Below the pieces are notes generated by a model. That model was not told the DNA's origin. It did not search any database and saw nothing but the letters and a program-made list of their open reading frames with translations. Below are positions 11,403 through 23,725 of a stretch of 64,000 bases of DNA, piece by piece (positions within the stretch are counted from its first letter, which is position 1; every line of letters starts with the position of its first letter). The DNA lies in assembly GCA_947247005.1 (NCBI GenBank), contig OX365954.1, forward strand, positions 1,628,001 to 1,692,000, written 5' to 3'. The stretch comes from Spisula solida (taxonomy: Eukaryota; Mollusca; Bivalvia; Venerida; Mactridae). A program made the position numbers and the translations under genes.

Positions 11403-12594
11403 ATCATGCAACCAGCACCACGGAACAAGTAAGGGGCGAAATTCCTCATTTTTTAAAGTTACAACCGAGTTGTGGGTTTTAGTAGATCCAGTAAACCCGC
11501 CCATTAACACAATTCAATGTGCTTCCGCGAAACAAAATAGTTCTCAATTTTACGCTGCTTAACAAAAGAAATATTAAAAATAAAATATTTCAATTATATA
11601 TTCAGAACGGGAAACATTAGTAAATGGTATTACCAAATAACTACATTGTGTCATAATAGTAGAATAAAATTTCGCCCATGAATTTATGAAGTTATGAATG
11701 AATCATCAATGACGTACGTGTGTGAACAAGGTCGTTTACTACGTCATAAATCCTTCTGTTATTCTTAACAATGCCTTGGAATAAATATAAACATGGACTA
11801 TGTGAAACACTGGGTTGTTTGCGGTAACTGTCAGTGCAAAATTGAATTCCGGACGGGGGAAATAACTTCAAGAATGAACAGTTTATACAAGCTTACTCGT
11901 CTTAGTCAAGTTGGTGGGTGGAGAATGGCAGTAGGGAGACCTCAATGCTTGGAAAATCGATGGAAATAGAATATGGTAAGACATTGATCTTGTTTCCAGA
12001 GCCTCTTATATTTTTTTATGTTTTACCTATGTATGAACCATATGTACACTGAATCTAACAATGATTTAACTGACCCACTTAGTCTTAAGATTCGCCAAAT
12101 ATTTCCGACTTTTTTCATTTTCAATGATTTTGTATGCGCATCGTATCGAGTCTTCAAATGAGTTCAAAATTGCATTTTGACCAGTGTATTTGATGTGGAA
12201 CCGTTGTCTATGCATACTCGTTATGTTTATTTATCTTTGATGATCCTATGCCAGTGGATTTATGTGTGTTTATTGTTTTTTTTCAGGGCCTTTCCCAAAC
12301 TATTGATCCGTGAATGACCCGTATGAATTCAAGAAAAAATACACTGGCGTAGCCCTACATGGCGAAGAAATATTGCTGATGTTGGTTGTAAATCTAAACT
12401 TTGAATAAATATTAGCTATCAAATGTATATTTTTGTATTTTTCAATAATATGTAGGTCAATTTTAGACGGAATGAGAAATGGGAAAATAGTTCGTGATTT
12501 GTGGGCGGAGCCAAAAAGTGTTCTCAGGCTACTAGCAGCCTATTGACCTGGTCATGTGTTATCAGGCAGTTACCATGGCAGTTGCATGATAAAT
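11399..12594. mobile_element. Putative non-autonomous DNA transposon
   Basis: The ends are ATTTATCATGCAAC and GTTGCATGATAAAT, a 14-bp exact inverted repeat. The segment is missing from repeat copy A. The interior has no recognisable transposase. It may form one unit with the adjacent hairpin at 11262-11402. Confidence 0.55.
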
Positions 12595-12959
12595 AATAAT
12601 ATCACCGTATTTAACTATCTTAACACTAGCTACAGACTGGCTACTGATTCACTAGAATTTTGATTCATAATTGTATGAAAGACATTCCATTGATACTAAC
12701 ATCGTGTATAAGTCAATTTCATATGTTGCATGTTGCTGGGTCTTCATTTTAAAATCAACGGACCTTGTTAGTATTAGAAATATTAATTGTTTGCACAATG
12801 ACCACGCCCTGTCGACCTTTCCATTGGACGACTATGATACAAGCGATAAACCCACAGAAACTACGCCCTCGACAATACGACAACCTCGCGCTTTCTTTCC
12901 CTCTCTATAACGTAATTACTAGTCTATACTATTAAAAACAAGACATTAAGAATAGGAAG

Positions 12960-13170
12960 CAATACAGTGTTTCCCTATCGGTTTGAAGCCATGACCCTTT
13001 AAATTATTTGCAATGTTTCTGTGGCCATAACACATACCATAAATTGTCAACCTAGCATTAATTATGTTGGGATTATACAAGGTTTCAGTTAAAGTGAAGT
13101 AGTGTAACTATTTCCGTACCGATAGCAACCACAATGTTTGTCAGAATAAATATATATTAACGTTTACATG
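12960..13170 (+). repeat. CATAGCAACCAC-type repeat flanking the word array
   Basis: GATAGCAACCACAA, GAATAAA.ATA and ATCTCCTT match the block order at 56765-56840. The array at 13190 starts just after ATCTCCTTCCC. Confidence 0.5.
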
Positions 13171-13189
13171 ATCTCCTTCCCTTCTCCAA

Positions 13190-14025
13190 AAAGTGAGCAA
13201 AACCCGGGTTAAAACCGTGTTAAACCCTGCGGTATTGGCACCGTGCTAAAAGCGAGTCTTTTAGCTTACCGACTGGGTTTTTTCTGGGCAAAACCTGGGA
13301 AAAACACGCTTTAAACACAGTTTTAACTCGCTTTAACTCACTTAAGTTGGTTTTATGTGGGTTTTAAAACCCACTTATTTTTAGAAAGTGGGTTTATAGT
13401 GTGTTTTTTCAATAAGTTGGTTTTAAGTGTGTTTTTTCTGTGCTAAAAAAAACTCGCTTATGTGGGTTTTAAAACCCACTTTTAGCTCACTTATTTCTAG
13501 AAAGTGGGTTTATAGTGTGTTTTTTCAATAAGTTGGTTTTAAGTGTGTTTGTTCTGTGCTAAAAAACTCGCTTATGTGGGTTTTAAAACTCACTTTTAGC
13601 TCACTTATTTCAAGTAAGTGTGTTTTTCTTCAATAAGTTGGTTTTAAGTGGGTTTTAAAACCCACTTCAGCCAACTTTTTCCCAGCAAGTGAGTTTTTTA
13701 TGCGTCAAAAAACTCGCTTTAACACACTTCTACTTGATGGGAAGTTGGTTTCTTAGTGAGCTAAAAGTGAGTTTAAAGCGAGTTTTAGCTGTGAAAAAAC
13801 ACGCTTTAAACTCGCATTAAACACGGTTTTAACCCGCATTTAACTCGCTTTAAACTCACATTTAGCTCACTAAGAAACCAACTTTCCACCCAGTAGAAGT
13901 GTTAAAAGCGAGTTTCGGCTGTCGATAAAACACGCTTTAAACTAGCATTAAACACGGCTTTAACCCGTATTTAGCCAGCTTTAAACACGGTTTAAACACG
14001 CTTTTAACTCACTTTTATTTAATTA
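13190..14025. repeat. Combinatorial short-word array
   Basis: The block is built almost wholly from words of the form AAAA-C-N-C/A-N-C-TT and their complements: AAAACCCACTT, AAAACTCGCTTT, AACACGCTTTAA, AAGTTGGTTTT, AAGTGTGTTTTT. The palindrome GTGGGTTTTAAAACCCAC occurs at least three times. Near 13345-13640 the words form higher-order units of about 110 bp, three copies; elsewhere the order is shuffled. A second array of the same words lies at 56240-56690. Noncoding. Confidence 0.8.
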
Positions 14026-14806
14026 AAATTAAATGGAATACCTTTTCAAAGCAATGTGATGTATCCAGGTTTAAATGTTGTTTTGGCTGTGTAAGCTCAC
14101 TTTGATCAATAAAATGAAATGGCATACCTTTTTCAAATATAATAAAGAATACAACAATAAATATCAATTAATAAAATATTTACTTGAAAAAATAAAGATG
14201 TTCTCTATACTGATATACAACAATGTTTAACATATAAACAACATGAAAGACCTGGTGAACAATAATGTAGATACATACAGAAAGACATTGCATTAATATA
14301 AACTTTAGAAAGACATTGCATAAATATAATAACTTTTTTGACATTAATAAAGAAATTAAATTCATTGTTAAATACATCACAGCTTGCTACATTTTGACCA
14401 AACCACAGAACAACCTGTCTAGAGTAACTCCTTTGGGTAAACACAAAGTTTGGTTGTTGTACAGAGGTTGTGCCTAGAGTGGTAAAATATATAGAAAATG
14501 CTACTGTAAAATAGTTATGTCGCTTTAGAGAGGTTGTTGCTCTATTGAATGCTGCTCTGGAGAGGTTGAAATGAGGAAATATTTTTAGACGGACAATGAG
14601 AGTTCCCTTCATGACAGAAAGTTATAAAGTACATGTGCATAATAAAAATAAATTGCTATATAAGTTGTTGCAAACAACTTTATAATCAAACATAATTATA
14701 TAGAGCTGATTTAAGGTCATAATCAAAATAAGCATTGAAATGTATAGATAGAAGAAAAGTAAGTAGAAATTTATTGGCCCTTAATTTAATTAAGAAATAA
14801 TGATAA
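14026..14806. other. No gene seen
   Basis: AT-rich. A minus-strand frame of 135 codons at 14205-14612 has no family resemblance and looks like chance. Confidence 0.35.
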
Positions 14807-14947
14807 GTACCTGTGATTTATCGTAGAATAAAGCACAGTCACAAGTTCGGATGCATAGTAATTAAATCACGAGTGCATAGCACAAGTTTTTTAATGTACA
14901 TGCATCCGAACAAGTGACCGTGCTTTATTATAGATAAAACCAAGGTA
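14807..14947. repeat. Hairpin MITE-like element
   Basis: The left arm from GTACCTGTG through AATAAAGCACAGTCAC to GTTCGGATGCA pairs with the right arm TGCATCCGAAC through GTGACCGTGCTTTATTAT to AAGGTAC. The stem is about 48 bp with few mismatches and the loop about 45 bp. Confidence 0.78.
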
Positions 14948-15119
14948 CATATTCATTATTTCGATTCTAATATTGCCAATCAGGGGTTCTACTGAGGCAT
15001 AATGCCTAATCCTGAAAACTAGTTGCAAGTCTGTTTTGAATATCGATAGCACACACCCGCACACCAAAACTCAGTTCAAACATTGTTCTAGTGTTAAAAT
15101 TCATATGACTTTAATATTT

Positions 15120-15432
15120 TATGCAGATTTTACAATTTACAAATACACATTTTATGGCCAGGTTTATAAGGATGAGATAAAAAATGCGACCTCTAGATTA
15201 TAAACTGGGATTTTCTTTGATGTGATCTGCTGATTGACCCCAGTTGACCCAGTAGGGAACTTGACCTAGAGTATATAACGATACACATTGTGACCAAATT
15301 TGATTAAGATAAAAAATGTGACCTCTAGAATGTTAACAAGGATTTCTTTGATTTGACCTAGTTTTTGACCCCAGATGACCCAGTTATGAACTTGACATAG
15401 ATTTCAAAGAGGCAAACATTGTGACAAAGTTA
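15120..15432 (+). repeat. Bivalve-type GACC repeat fragment
   Basis: Two units of about 120 bp carry AAAAATG(C/T)GACCTCTAGA, TTTGAC and GACCCAGT blocks, related to the repeats at 3950 and 20400. Confidence 0.65.
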
Positions 15433-15443
15433 CATAAATCCTG

Positions 15444-16660
15444 TTACACAGGAACATTTGGATCTCTTCCTTGTGTAGTTGCTGAAATCTTCAGGGTCAG
15501 AATCAGAGAATGTTGGAGTCGGATAACGATTGGAGACCTGTGCGGGAATACGAGCCATATATAGTGATCTTTCAGACCTGAGCTAGTAAAGTGTCTGAGT
15601 CTGTGACTATAGTCCGGCATTGGCACACCAATATCCACCAATTTTCGAGCGGAGAAAATACTCGAGCCTGAGGCATGTTCATTCATAGTTGGTGATGTAA
15701 GAGGGAACGTAACTGGTGTTTGCACTTTGCACTGGGGTAATGCCAGATAAAAGTTTGTCAATAGTATTCTTAATCTTATTCGTAGAATTCGGTCTTCCTT
15801 TCTTGTTCGATGACTTCTTCAAAGTTACAGTTTTGAGCACATTGAATTTCACTACAATCAGGGTCTTTAGATGGTTCTATGTCCGTAGTATATTTATCAT
15901 AATGATACTATGTGTATATACGTTTTCACTACTTTGGGCTGTAGCAGATGACTCCAGTACCGGTAACTCTGCTTTGTCAGCAATGAAAGCGTTCTTCTGT
16001 TCAACAACAACTTCTAGTTTTTTAACTCTATTCAAGATTGACGATAACTGGTTTTCAATAGAGGTGATACGAGCGTCTGAGATTGGCTAGGTTATCAATA
16101 TAATGTCATTGTTCACCGATTCTTTACAATTGATGACTTCCTGCTCGTTGAGCTTCAGGGATTCATTAACAGCAGTTATCTAATCTGAAAGTAGTTTTTA
16201 ACGGCAATGTTTGACTGCTTTAATAGAAACATCATGTCAGCTTGAAGACTGCTAAATGAATCCTTAAGGATGTTGATATCATGTATGCACACACACGGTG
16301 TATTTGTTTTCGATTGTGAGGTTGGAGTAGCAGTCATGTCAACAGCAGCACTCACCGAGGGACGTCCAGTACTGAGAAGATCTTTCATGGTAGAGAAATC
16401 ATCACCTTCGATTACAGACAGAAATGCACAAATATCATTGTCCAGTTTTACAACAACCGCCTCTCCCTTTTCTCTGACACATCGCTCGAGTTCGGTTTGT
16501 AGCCCAAATGGGAAGTCATCCCCTTCTCGGAGGGTACTAAATAGCATTCATCGAGTCTCTTCCAATTTAACTTCACATGAAGCGTAATCTTGCTACAAAT
16601 TTGTTGGATGGTAATTCTCGGTATAGGGACAACAGGCTGTTAAATTCTGGTAAGCTGGGA
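15444..16660 (-). pseudogene. Degraded coding remnant, coiled-coil-like, family unknown
   Basis: Two minus-strand frames (16547-16176 and 15761-15444) plus the stretch between them look like one eroded protein. The first contains SYLREGDD-like and EKGEAVVVKLDNDICAFLS segments. The middle, with one TAG and at least one frame change, is a heptad-rich helix including RITSIENQLSSILNRVKKLE. The last part is Ser/Pro-rich with an RKLVDIGVPMPDYSHRLRH segment. Such a head plus coiled coil plus tail would fit a retroelement ORF1/gag-like protein, but I recognise no zinc knuckle or catalytic motif, so the assignment is a guess. A cellular pseudogene is equally possible. Not functional as it stands. Confidence 0.4.
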
Positions 16661-16814
16661 CGAACGCAGCTCTTTACCAATACATGATCCTAAGTTGTCT
16701 TAGGGATACCCTCATCTTCTCATCAACTTGACATCGGGCGATGCGAAACTTGTCGGATATAACATCTGCAATAATATAATATACATACTTCAGTTTCAAA
16801 ACCTGATTTAACAA

Positions 16815-17395
16815 GAGATGTTTATAAAACATGTATACCCCCATGGCAGCCAAATAGTCAGAAATGGTAAATGTCACTGTGACCTTGACCTACTGACCTC
16901 AAAATCAATAGGGGTTATCTACTGTTGATGACCAATCTCCATGTAATCCTAGGTCAAAGTGTTTCTGAGTTATTGAACGGAAACAAATTAAATAGTCAGA
17001 AATGGTAAAGGTCACAGTGACCTTGACCTTTGACCTACTAATCCCAAAATTAATAGGGGTCATCTACTAATACTATTAATGACCAACCTTCATGTAAAGT
17101 TTGAAGATCCTACCTCAAAGTGTTTCTGAGTTATTGAACGGAAACCAATTAAATAGTCAGAAATGGTGAAGGTCACAGTAACCTTGACCTTTGACCTACT
17201 GACCCCAAAATCAATAGGGGTCATCTACTATTGATGACCAACCTCCATGTAAAGTTTAAAGATCCTCTAGAGGTCAAAGCCTTCTTGAGTTATTGAACGG
17301 AAACCATTTTATACGACCGACTGACAGACCAACCAACCGACAGACATGTGCAAAGCAATATACCCCCTCATCAAAGATGGGGGGCATAATAATGT
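16815..17395 (+). repeat. Tandem GACCTTGACC repeat, about three 150-bp units
   Basis: Each unit contains AATAGTCAGAAATGGT, GGTCACAGTGACCTTGACC, AATAGGGGTCATCTACTA and GAGTTATTGAACGGAAAC. The block opens with CCCCCATGGCAGCC and closes with GTGCAAAGCAATATACCCCC...GGGGGGCATAATAA. A one-unit relative lies at 48090-48250. Confidence 0.85.
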
Positions 17396-19699
17396 AACAG
17401 TAACTCAGCATGCCCACTGGAATTTCAGAAGTGGGTATCTGTACCAACTAGTTTTGGGTACAGGCCTAAGAAAGTGGGTACCGTAATTTTTGTATGTGGA
17501 AAGGGAGGTTAAAGATATACCTGGCCCATCTGAGAAATAATATCTAACACCTGGATTATTGCTACATTTGATTAAACTACTTATCATTAGATCCGTGACA
17601 AAGTTTCATCGAGAAATACACTGGCGTTCTTATAATAAACGAGTCTTTTACGAAGTCACTCAGCCGCCCACGGCATTTACCGATCGTTAATGTATGCATA
17701 CCGGAAGTTCACGAAAGGTCAACATATGTCAACCAAAAATGGCTGAAACGAACTCCGCTAAATCGGATGGCGAGCCTGACATGGATTTGGTAAGACTTTG
17801 TACGACGTTTTTACCGATCTTCACTTCTTATGGATAAATGTGATTATTTCCTCGCTTTATGACTACCTGAATTGTTATAATTGCTATCTTTTGCACTTCA
17901 GCAACTTATCAAAACTCTGAGAAAAGCGAAATTTTCAGACTCTACCTCTAGTGCTAAGCGTTGCTGATGCGTAGATTATGTGAATTTCCTGGCTAGGTGG
18001 CAAAAATCAATATGAATTACTCATTAGTATAATTTTTATTTAACTTGAGCAGTGTTCGCCCATCGACAACGGCATATACGAATATTCGCACCAAATACCG
18101 TTCGCCCCTGACGCTGGTTGCATTTCCCACCGTTCTGTTGTTCTGTTGGAAATTCCACAGCTATTTTTTGGCAAAGCTGCGCTATCTTGTGGAAATATTA
18201 TTCTGATATCCATACGTTCTTGATTCGGACGTGTATACCAATCTGAAGGCATGTAATCTAAGAGTCTGACATGCATATTTCTGTCAAAGATAGACTGATA
18301 GAGTTCTAAAAACCTTTAACTTAAGCAATGACAGGTATCTAGTTAAATTGTTTTTATTGTGATCCATATGATGTAACAGACTGCTTGTTTACAGAAAGAT
18401 GAAACTTCAATCCGTCAACAAGCCCAGAGACATGTGAGGGGAATAGGACGTTGTAGGCCTCAGGGTGCCAGAAGCGCAAGGGGCTCCAGAAGTAAAATGT
18501 GGGGCCGTCACCCTTGTGTTAAAGCAGTAGATTAGAACCGAGAAGAGCTGAGGAAGCGGTCCTCCTTGTTGAACAGAGGCAGGGCACCATGAGGGTAATA
18601 TCACTTTCTGTTTTGAGACGTGTTCTACAGGACGTTACTATTTCAGTATTTTGTAAAGTACTGCCCAGGGATTTGATATGCTTCAATGCACATATTTGAT
18701 GTTTAATTTAATTATTTATCCATAATAGAATTAAGAAAGTCAGCTTTTAGCCATACATCTCACTCTGTTCAATAGACTGTTTTTAGACAGATCAAAGATC
18801 TAAAATTACAATTGAGATCTATGGACAGACATTATCATTTTATGTATATACCCAGATTATTGAGTTCAAGTAGGCTGTTACACACAGCTCCACATTGATT
18901 ACGGCTCGACCTTCTCAAGTATCTATACATACACCTGGCTTTGTGAAGAATGGTGTGTATTTCTTGCTCAAAGTAATTGAGTAGTGGTGAAAGCATGGGT
19001 TATACCCGAGACATCTACATCCAAAAGCATGGGCTATATAATACCTTTATACACGACCGCTCCTAACATTGTAGGCGATATTATCAACATTATGTATATT
19101 TCTACTGTAATGTATAAACAGTGCAACCTTTTCCGAGCAGTCCTTCACAGAGCAACAACCTCTGTTAAGCAACATAATTGTTTTGTTCCAGAAATAACCA
19201 TTTATTAGAAAGTTTACCTCTAAAGATCAATAGCATATGTATGACCAAATGTTGTGATTTCTAAATGGTGTCACTCTAGAGAGGTTATACTGCATTTGTT
19301 TACATGCTTATATTTTGTAGGGTGTAGCATGGTAGTTGTATAATGTTTTATCAATATTTCTTAATTGCTTATTTTTCATCCAGGAGGCAATCAACCAGAT
19401 GAGTGTTGATTAATGTCGGAGCATTCTTCTTCATTCCCTGGAGAAGAATCCAACTGTCATGGTTGACAACATTAGGCCGGCTGAGAGGCAACCAGGTGGC
19501 AACCATCCAGGTCCAGATGTAACAGTACCTGATTGATGTGTTTGTAGTAACTTTGTACCAAATGCCGGGAAATGCCTTCAGGAAGAGCGTAAGCTGTGGA
19601 AAGGAGAACTGTATTTCTCTTGTCCCGGTTAGTAGAGCTCTACATATGTACAGCACAAATTAAGTAACATAACGCTAAAGTAACTTTATTGAGAATACC

Positions 19700-19945
19700 G
19701 AGTTAATTTTTTACATTAATTTATTCGAACTCATTATCACTCTCGACACCTCATTCCTGGTGTTGCCAACCACCACAAGGGTAGGAGAGAAAGAAGCCAG
19801 TTTCCCTTTTATGCTGAGCGTCTAGCAATGGAATTTCTGGTACCAATTTTCATTTCGTCTATTGGTATGACACAGCCAGGGATTAAACCCGAGACCTCCT
19901 GCACTGGAATAAACGCTCAACCACTAGGGAATCGAGGAGGCGGCG
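19700..19945 (-). mobile_element. tRNA-derived SINE in intron 3 of the P2X7-like pseudogene
   Basis: On the minus strand the head reads CCCTAGTGGTTGAGCG (A box) then GGTCTCGGGTTTAATCCC (B box), spaced as in a tRNA. A body of about 150 bp ends in an AT-rich tail near 19700. Confidence 0.72.
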
Positions 19946-20329
19946 AAATAAGAGTTTAAATAGGGTCGCAATTGTTTGTTTGTGTTATGAATATGTTTAA
20001 TTCGATTATTTTCTGCAAACATTATTAACACTTGGGCTAAGAAACAAGGTCACAAAAAAAGTTTTGTGGCTTCCTCTAACCATTACTATTTTAAGTTCAT
20101 AGAAAAGATTGTCATTACCGTAAGTCCCACAAACAATATTTCAGTCATATGGAGATTATTCAGTCACATTATTCTGACACTGGGTCAACCAGCAGTCCTA
20201 GAACTAGCATCTGAAACTAGGGAGCTATGATATTAGTTGATACCAATAACATGTTTAAGACAGCCTGGAATGAACCGGCCACTTCTGAGGTGTACCACTC
20301 AGGAAAGTGTCTGAAAACCAAACAAGAGG

Positions 20330-20820
20330 GCCCAAAACAGGAAAGTGTCTGAAAACCCCACAGGGGGCACAATGGGCCCTATGTTACTTACCTGTCTTTG
20401 TTGTTTAACAAACTCGTGAAGATTGGGTCATATTTGTGTCCTCTAATGGGTTCACAAGGGGTTTTCAAATAATTGACCTAGTGACCTAGTTTTCCACCCC
20501 ACATGACCCAGTTTCAAACTTTACCTAGGTTTCATACCTGCAGATAAACATTCTGACCAAGTTTCATTAATATTGGATCAAACTTGTGTCCTCTGATGTG
20601 TTCACTAGGTTTTCCTAAGATTTGACCTTGTGACCTAGTTCTTGACCCTTCATGCCCAGTTTCAAACTTAAACCTGGATTTCATACAGATAAACATTCTG
20701 ACCAAGTTTCATGAAGATTGGCTCAATTGTGTCCTCTAATGTGTTCACAAGTAATTGTGGACAAATGAAGAACAAAGAGTGATCACAAAAGCTCACCCTG
20801 TGACAGGTGAGCTAACAAAA
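20330..20820 (+). repeat. GACC repeat, three tandem units, full 3' end
   Basis: Units of about 140-150 bp run CATGAAGATTGG.TCA, TGTGTCCTCTAATG.GTTCACAAG, TTGACC.AGTGACCTAGTT, GACCCAGTTTCAAACTT and TAAACATTCTGACCAAGTTTC. The end is CAAAGAGTGATCACAAAAGC then CTGTGACAGGTGAGCTAA. Confidence 0.85.
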
Positions 20821-21799
20821 ATCACGTGTTGAAAGAATTTGACGTTTCACATAGACATGTCCCAAAAAGTATGCATGTTACTATTTTTCAAATTTAACAA
20901 AATACATGTAACTGTTATCTCCATATAGGATAGTTTATAGAGCATCATTGTGCTTCTTTTTAAGCTCTATAAGTATGCTGCTAGATTTATCAGTTGTAAT
21001 TCATTTACACCAGACTATCGCCATACTATGAGTATCTACAATCAGTTATGCAGCTTTTTGTCAGCCTCATGTGTTCCAGGACTTGCAGAAGTGTAGCTTT
21101 CTACATACACTTTTCAAAGAATGTCGAGAAATAAAAATTTCCCAATATGTCCTATATCCCATACAATAAGGATGCTTAGTTTTATGTAGATGCAAGAGTT
21201 CTACTTGCTTTATTCGAACAACATATATATAAATTTTTATATATGCGATTGTCTTTAACTGTTCGCAAGAGCCATGGTTAATAAGCTTTTTTTGCACGAC
21301 ATGGTCAGGCCCTAGTGTATCCTATATAGTGTATACATGTACTAACACCGTTCAGGTTGCTTAGAATTCAGAAGTGTCAAGTAACTGTTACTGATTTTAA
21401 TTGATCATCATTCTTCATTTCTCGTCATTTTCAGGATTTTCAAGTACTCCTTCTTGACAAGGCCGTGTTGGTACTGACAAGGCTGCTACACTGAAGTATT
21501 TCGGCTTATGATGACGAACATGGCAGTCAACAGGCACACTGCCTACTGACAATATATATGGTCATTTATTTGGCCGTCTCACAAGTGGAGACAGATGTAT
21601 AATTACTTCCTGCTGCGTCTAATAAGATATTAATTAGTATTTGAAACCATCAATATTAAATAATTTTGAAGAACAAAGGTCTAGTACCAAATGTGTTAAC
21701 TGTAAAATCTGATGTTTTTGTGATTTTCAAATAAAGACAAAAACTAACTCAGTATAGAGTATAAATTTAGAGTATTCTAATTAGTGGAACTTCATTAGA

Positions 21800-22270
21800 T
21801 AAATGTTTATGGTTGATACACAATTTTCACACCAATATTCAAGGACTTTTCAAGGGTTTTTCGATGGTAGAAATTGTATTTTCAAAGCCTTTTCCCAAAG
21901 ATTTACCAAGGTAAAACTGAACAATTTCGACTCGTTGTGTCGGATAAATGAAAATTATTTTTGATCATAACTGCTGCTTAGCACTTCATGTCTCACACTC
22001 GCAATTATACATTTACACAATTTTAATTTTCAAGAAAAAGACTGTTTCTGCATCATTTGTTATGCGGATATTGTGTCATTATGACATACATACACTTCTA
22101 TACATATTTGTATATTCAAGGCTGTTTGCCTATGTTTAAGGTTTTCCCCTTAAATTCAAGTACCATTTTTTCAAGGCAGCACTTAAAATATTTTCAAGTA
22201 CTTGTCAAGGTTGAAACTAAATTCCAGGACCTTTCAAGGCCTATGCGAACCTTGATGTTAGTTCATGCTT
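21800..22270 (+). repeat. CAAGGACTTTTCAAGG-type element, copy 1
   Basis: The start (TTCAAGGACTTTTCAAGGG) and the end (CAGGACCTTTCAAGGCCTAT) are partial inverse relatives. Copy 2 at 27390-27840 has the same layout. Noncoding, probably a non-autonomous DNA transposon. Confidence 0.6.
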
Positions 22271-22717
22271 TATCTATCTGTGGTAAATTTTAACCTAATG
22301 ACAGTTGGTGATTATGTTTTTATATCTAAAATTCCTAAATGCATTGCCTTTGTAGTGTACTTAGTTTTCTTAATACCAAATGAGCTTTATTTCTTTGGAT
22401 ATGTTGCATTTGTATTTGTGTAAGATAAATTACCATCAGGAAATTGTTTGAATACAATGAAGTAGCGATTGTGAGTGAATTTTATGTAAAAAATATTTGT
22501 TCTCTCTGAAATACAAATTTGTGTGAATGATAAAATTGTTGTGTACTGTTACTTTTTCCTAGTTCAATTCTGACATTTTCTATGGTGTTTATTGTGTTAA
22601 TCCACAAGACGAGAAAATGGTCCTTTAAGATAGTCATTATAATTTATGGCAGACAAAATATAAATCAAAATGCATTATCGAAATATTAATGTATTCTACC
22701 TGTTTTCTATGGAATTA

Positions 22718-22994
22718 TACCTGCAGGGGTGTCAATGGGACCAAATTTAAGATCAGGAAAATCATATGCGGCCAACCATTTTTGTCAAACAAGAGGCCTT
22801 GATGACATTGTTACATAATTAACTCAGATCGTATTGCAGAAAATGCTTCAGAACAGACTTAATCTACCATAACTTTGCTATTTCTTGAAATATTTTGATC
22901 AAATAACTTTATTTTGGCCAGAAACCATTGCTCTTTCGGGAATGATAAATTCGGAATTCCGGATAAATCAGGAAAATTGACACCCCTGTACCTG
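22718..22994. mobile_element. MITE with CAGGGGTGTCAAT termini
   Basis: The element 22724-22988 begins CAGGGGTGTCAAT and ends ATTGACACCCCTG. TACCTG at 22718-22723 and 22989-22994 is a 6-bp target duplication. No coding capacity. Confidence 0.82.
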
Positions 22995-23454
22995 GTAACC
23001 TTAATTCCTGATGCTTTTGATTATCTTTACAGACGATTTCCATGTAATGTGGTTTATACGGACATAAGCCCCCTGCACATAGCAGTTTTGTAAACTTCAG
23101 TAACTATACAGTCAAACCTGTGTAATGACCATCTGTTGTAACGGCAAGTGTCTTCATTGAAAGGTAGTCTCAGGTTTTAAATAACCTTGAAAATGGTTTG
23201 ATTAGAAATAAAATTGTGGTCTTTGTTCGCAGGTTGTCTTTCATACATGTTTGACTGTACTATTAGTGAAACAAACATTGTACAACAATAATCATATCAT
23301 AATATAAACCAATTTTATAGTACAAAACGTGTATTTACAAGCAATTGCACATAGAAACATCTCAAGATTCATTGGTCATAATCTATAATATTCTATAAAT
23401 AAGTATATGCATAAAAAGGAAAATGCAATTCTCAAACATACTAAAGAAAACCAG
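22995..23454. other. No feature recognised
   Basis: Unassigned AT-rich DNA. Confidence 0.35.
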
Positions 23455-23725
23455 ACTGCGTTCAATAAACGCTTATGCCCCCTGTGGAAGCCTTGTCCAT
23501 AAATAAGTCTAAGTCCAAAGTTAGGTCAAGGTGAAGGTCAAAATGGGGTCAGGTGATACAGGTGTGTGGAGAGTGTTCATATACAACATCCATGCAAGTT
23601 TGGAAGCTTTGTAGCAAGCCATAAAGATGCTAGAAGAAACGGTCAATTTGGGTTAACCAGGACGGACAGACGGACGGACGGACAGGTGAATCACTATATG
23701 CCTCCCGATCTATCGATACGGGGCA
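23455..23725 (+). repeat. GGGGCATAATAA repeat, copy 1
   Basis: It starts GACTGCGTTCAATAAACGCT then TATGCCCCCTGTGGAAGCC, and ends GACAGGTGAATCACTATATG then CCTCCCGATCTATCGATACG. It matches 51220-51685 in the same orientation. Confidence 0.8.

Larger units (their letters stand above)
10575..12905. repeat. Long interspersed repeat R2, copy B, with insertion
   Basis: The blocks match copy A (3915-4930) in the same order. 10575-11261 aligns to the first two thirds and 12595-12905 to the last third. The intervening 11262-12594 is absent from copy A, so copy A serves as an empty-site reference. Confidence 0.72.
17739..21735 (+). pseudogene. P2X7-like intracellular-domain gene, four exons, disabled
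   Basis: Exon 1 is 17739-17789 (ATG to a perfect GTAAGA donor). Exon 2 is 18395-18594, basic and Arg/Gly-rich near its start. Exon 3 is 19384-19627. Exon 4 starts at 21435, and AATAAA follows at 21730. Exon 3 reads EAINQMSVD, a TAA, then CRSILLHSLEKNPTVMVDNI, a Gly/Pro stretch, VPD, a TGA, and CVCSN. After a frameshift, NCISLVP joins in phase 0 to exon 4 DFQVLLLDKAVLVLTR. A further shift gives GRLTSGDRCIITSCCV, then a stop. The Cys clusters, LD..VL and R.II.SCCV are hallmarks of the P2X7 C-terminal zinc-binding domain found as stand-alone proteins in molluscs. Two nonsense codons and at least three frame breaks make it a pseudogene. It keeps its introns, so it is not retro-copied. No P2X channel part is visible. 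Confidence 0.72.

Noticed and set aside
17902..17968. Alternative exon 2 of the P2X7-like pseudogene (QLIKTLRKAKFSDS...)
   Set aside because: It has an acceptor and is in phase but ends in a stop with no donor, and the 18395 exon leads on to the recognised family sequence.
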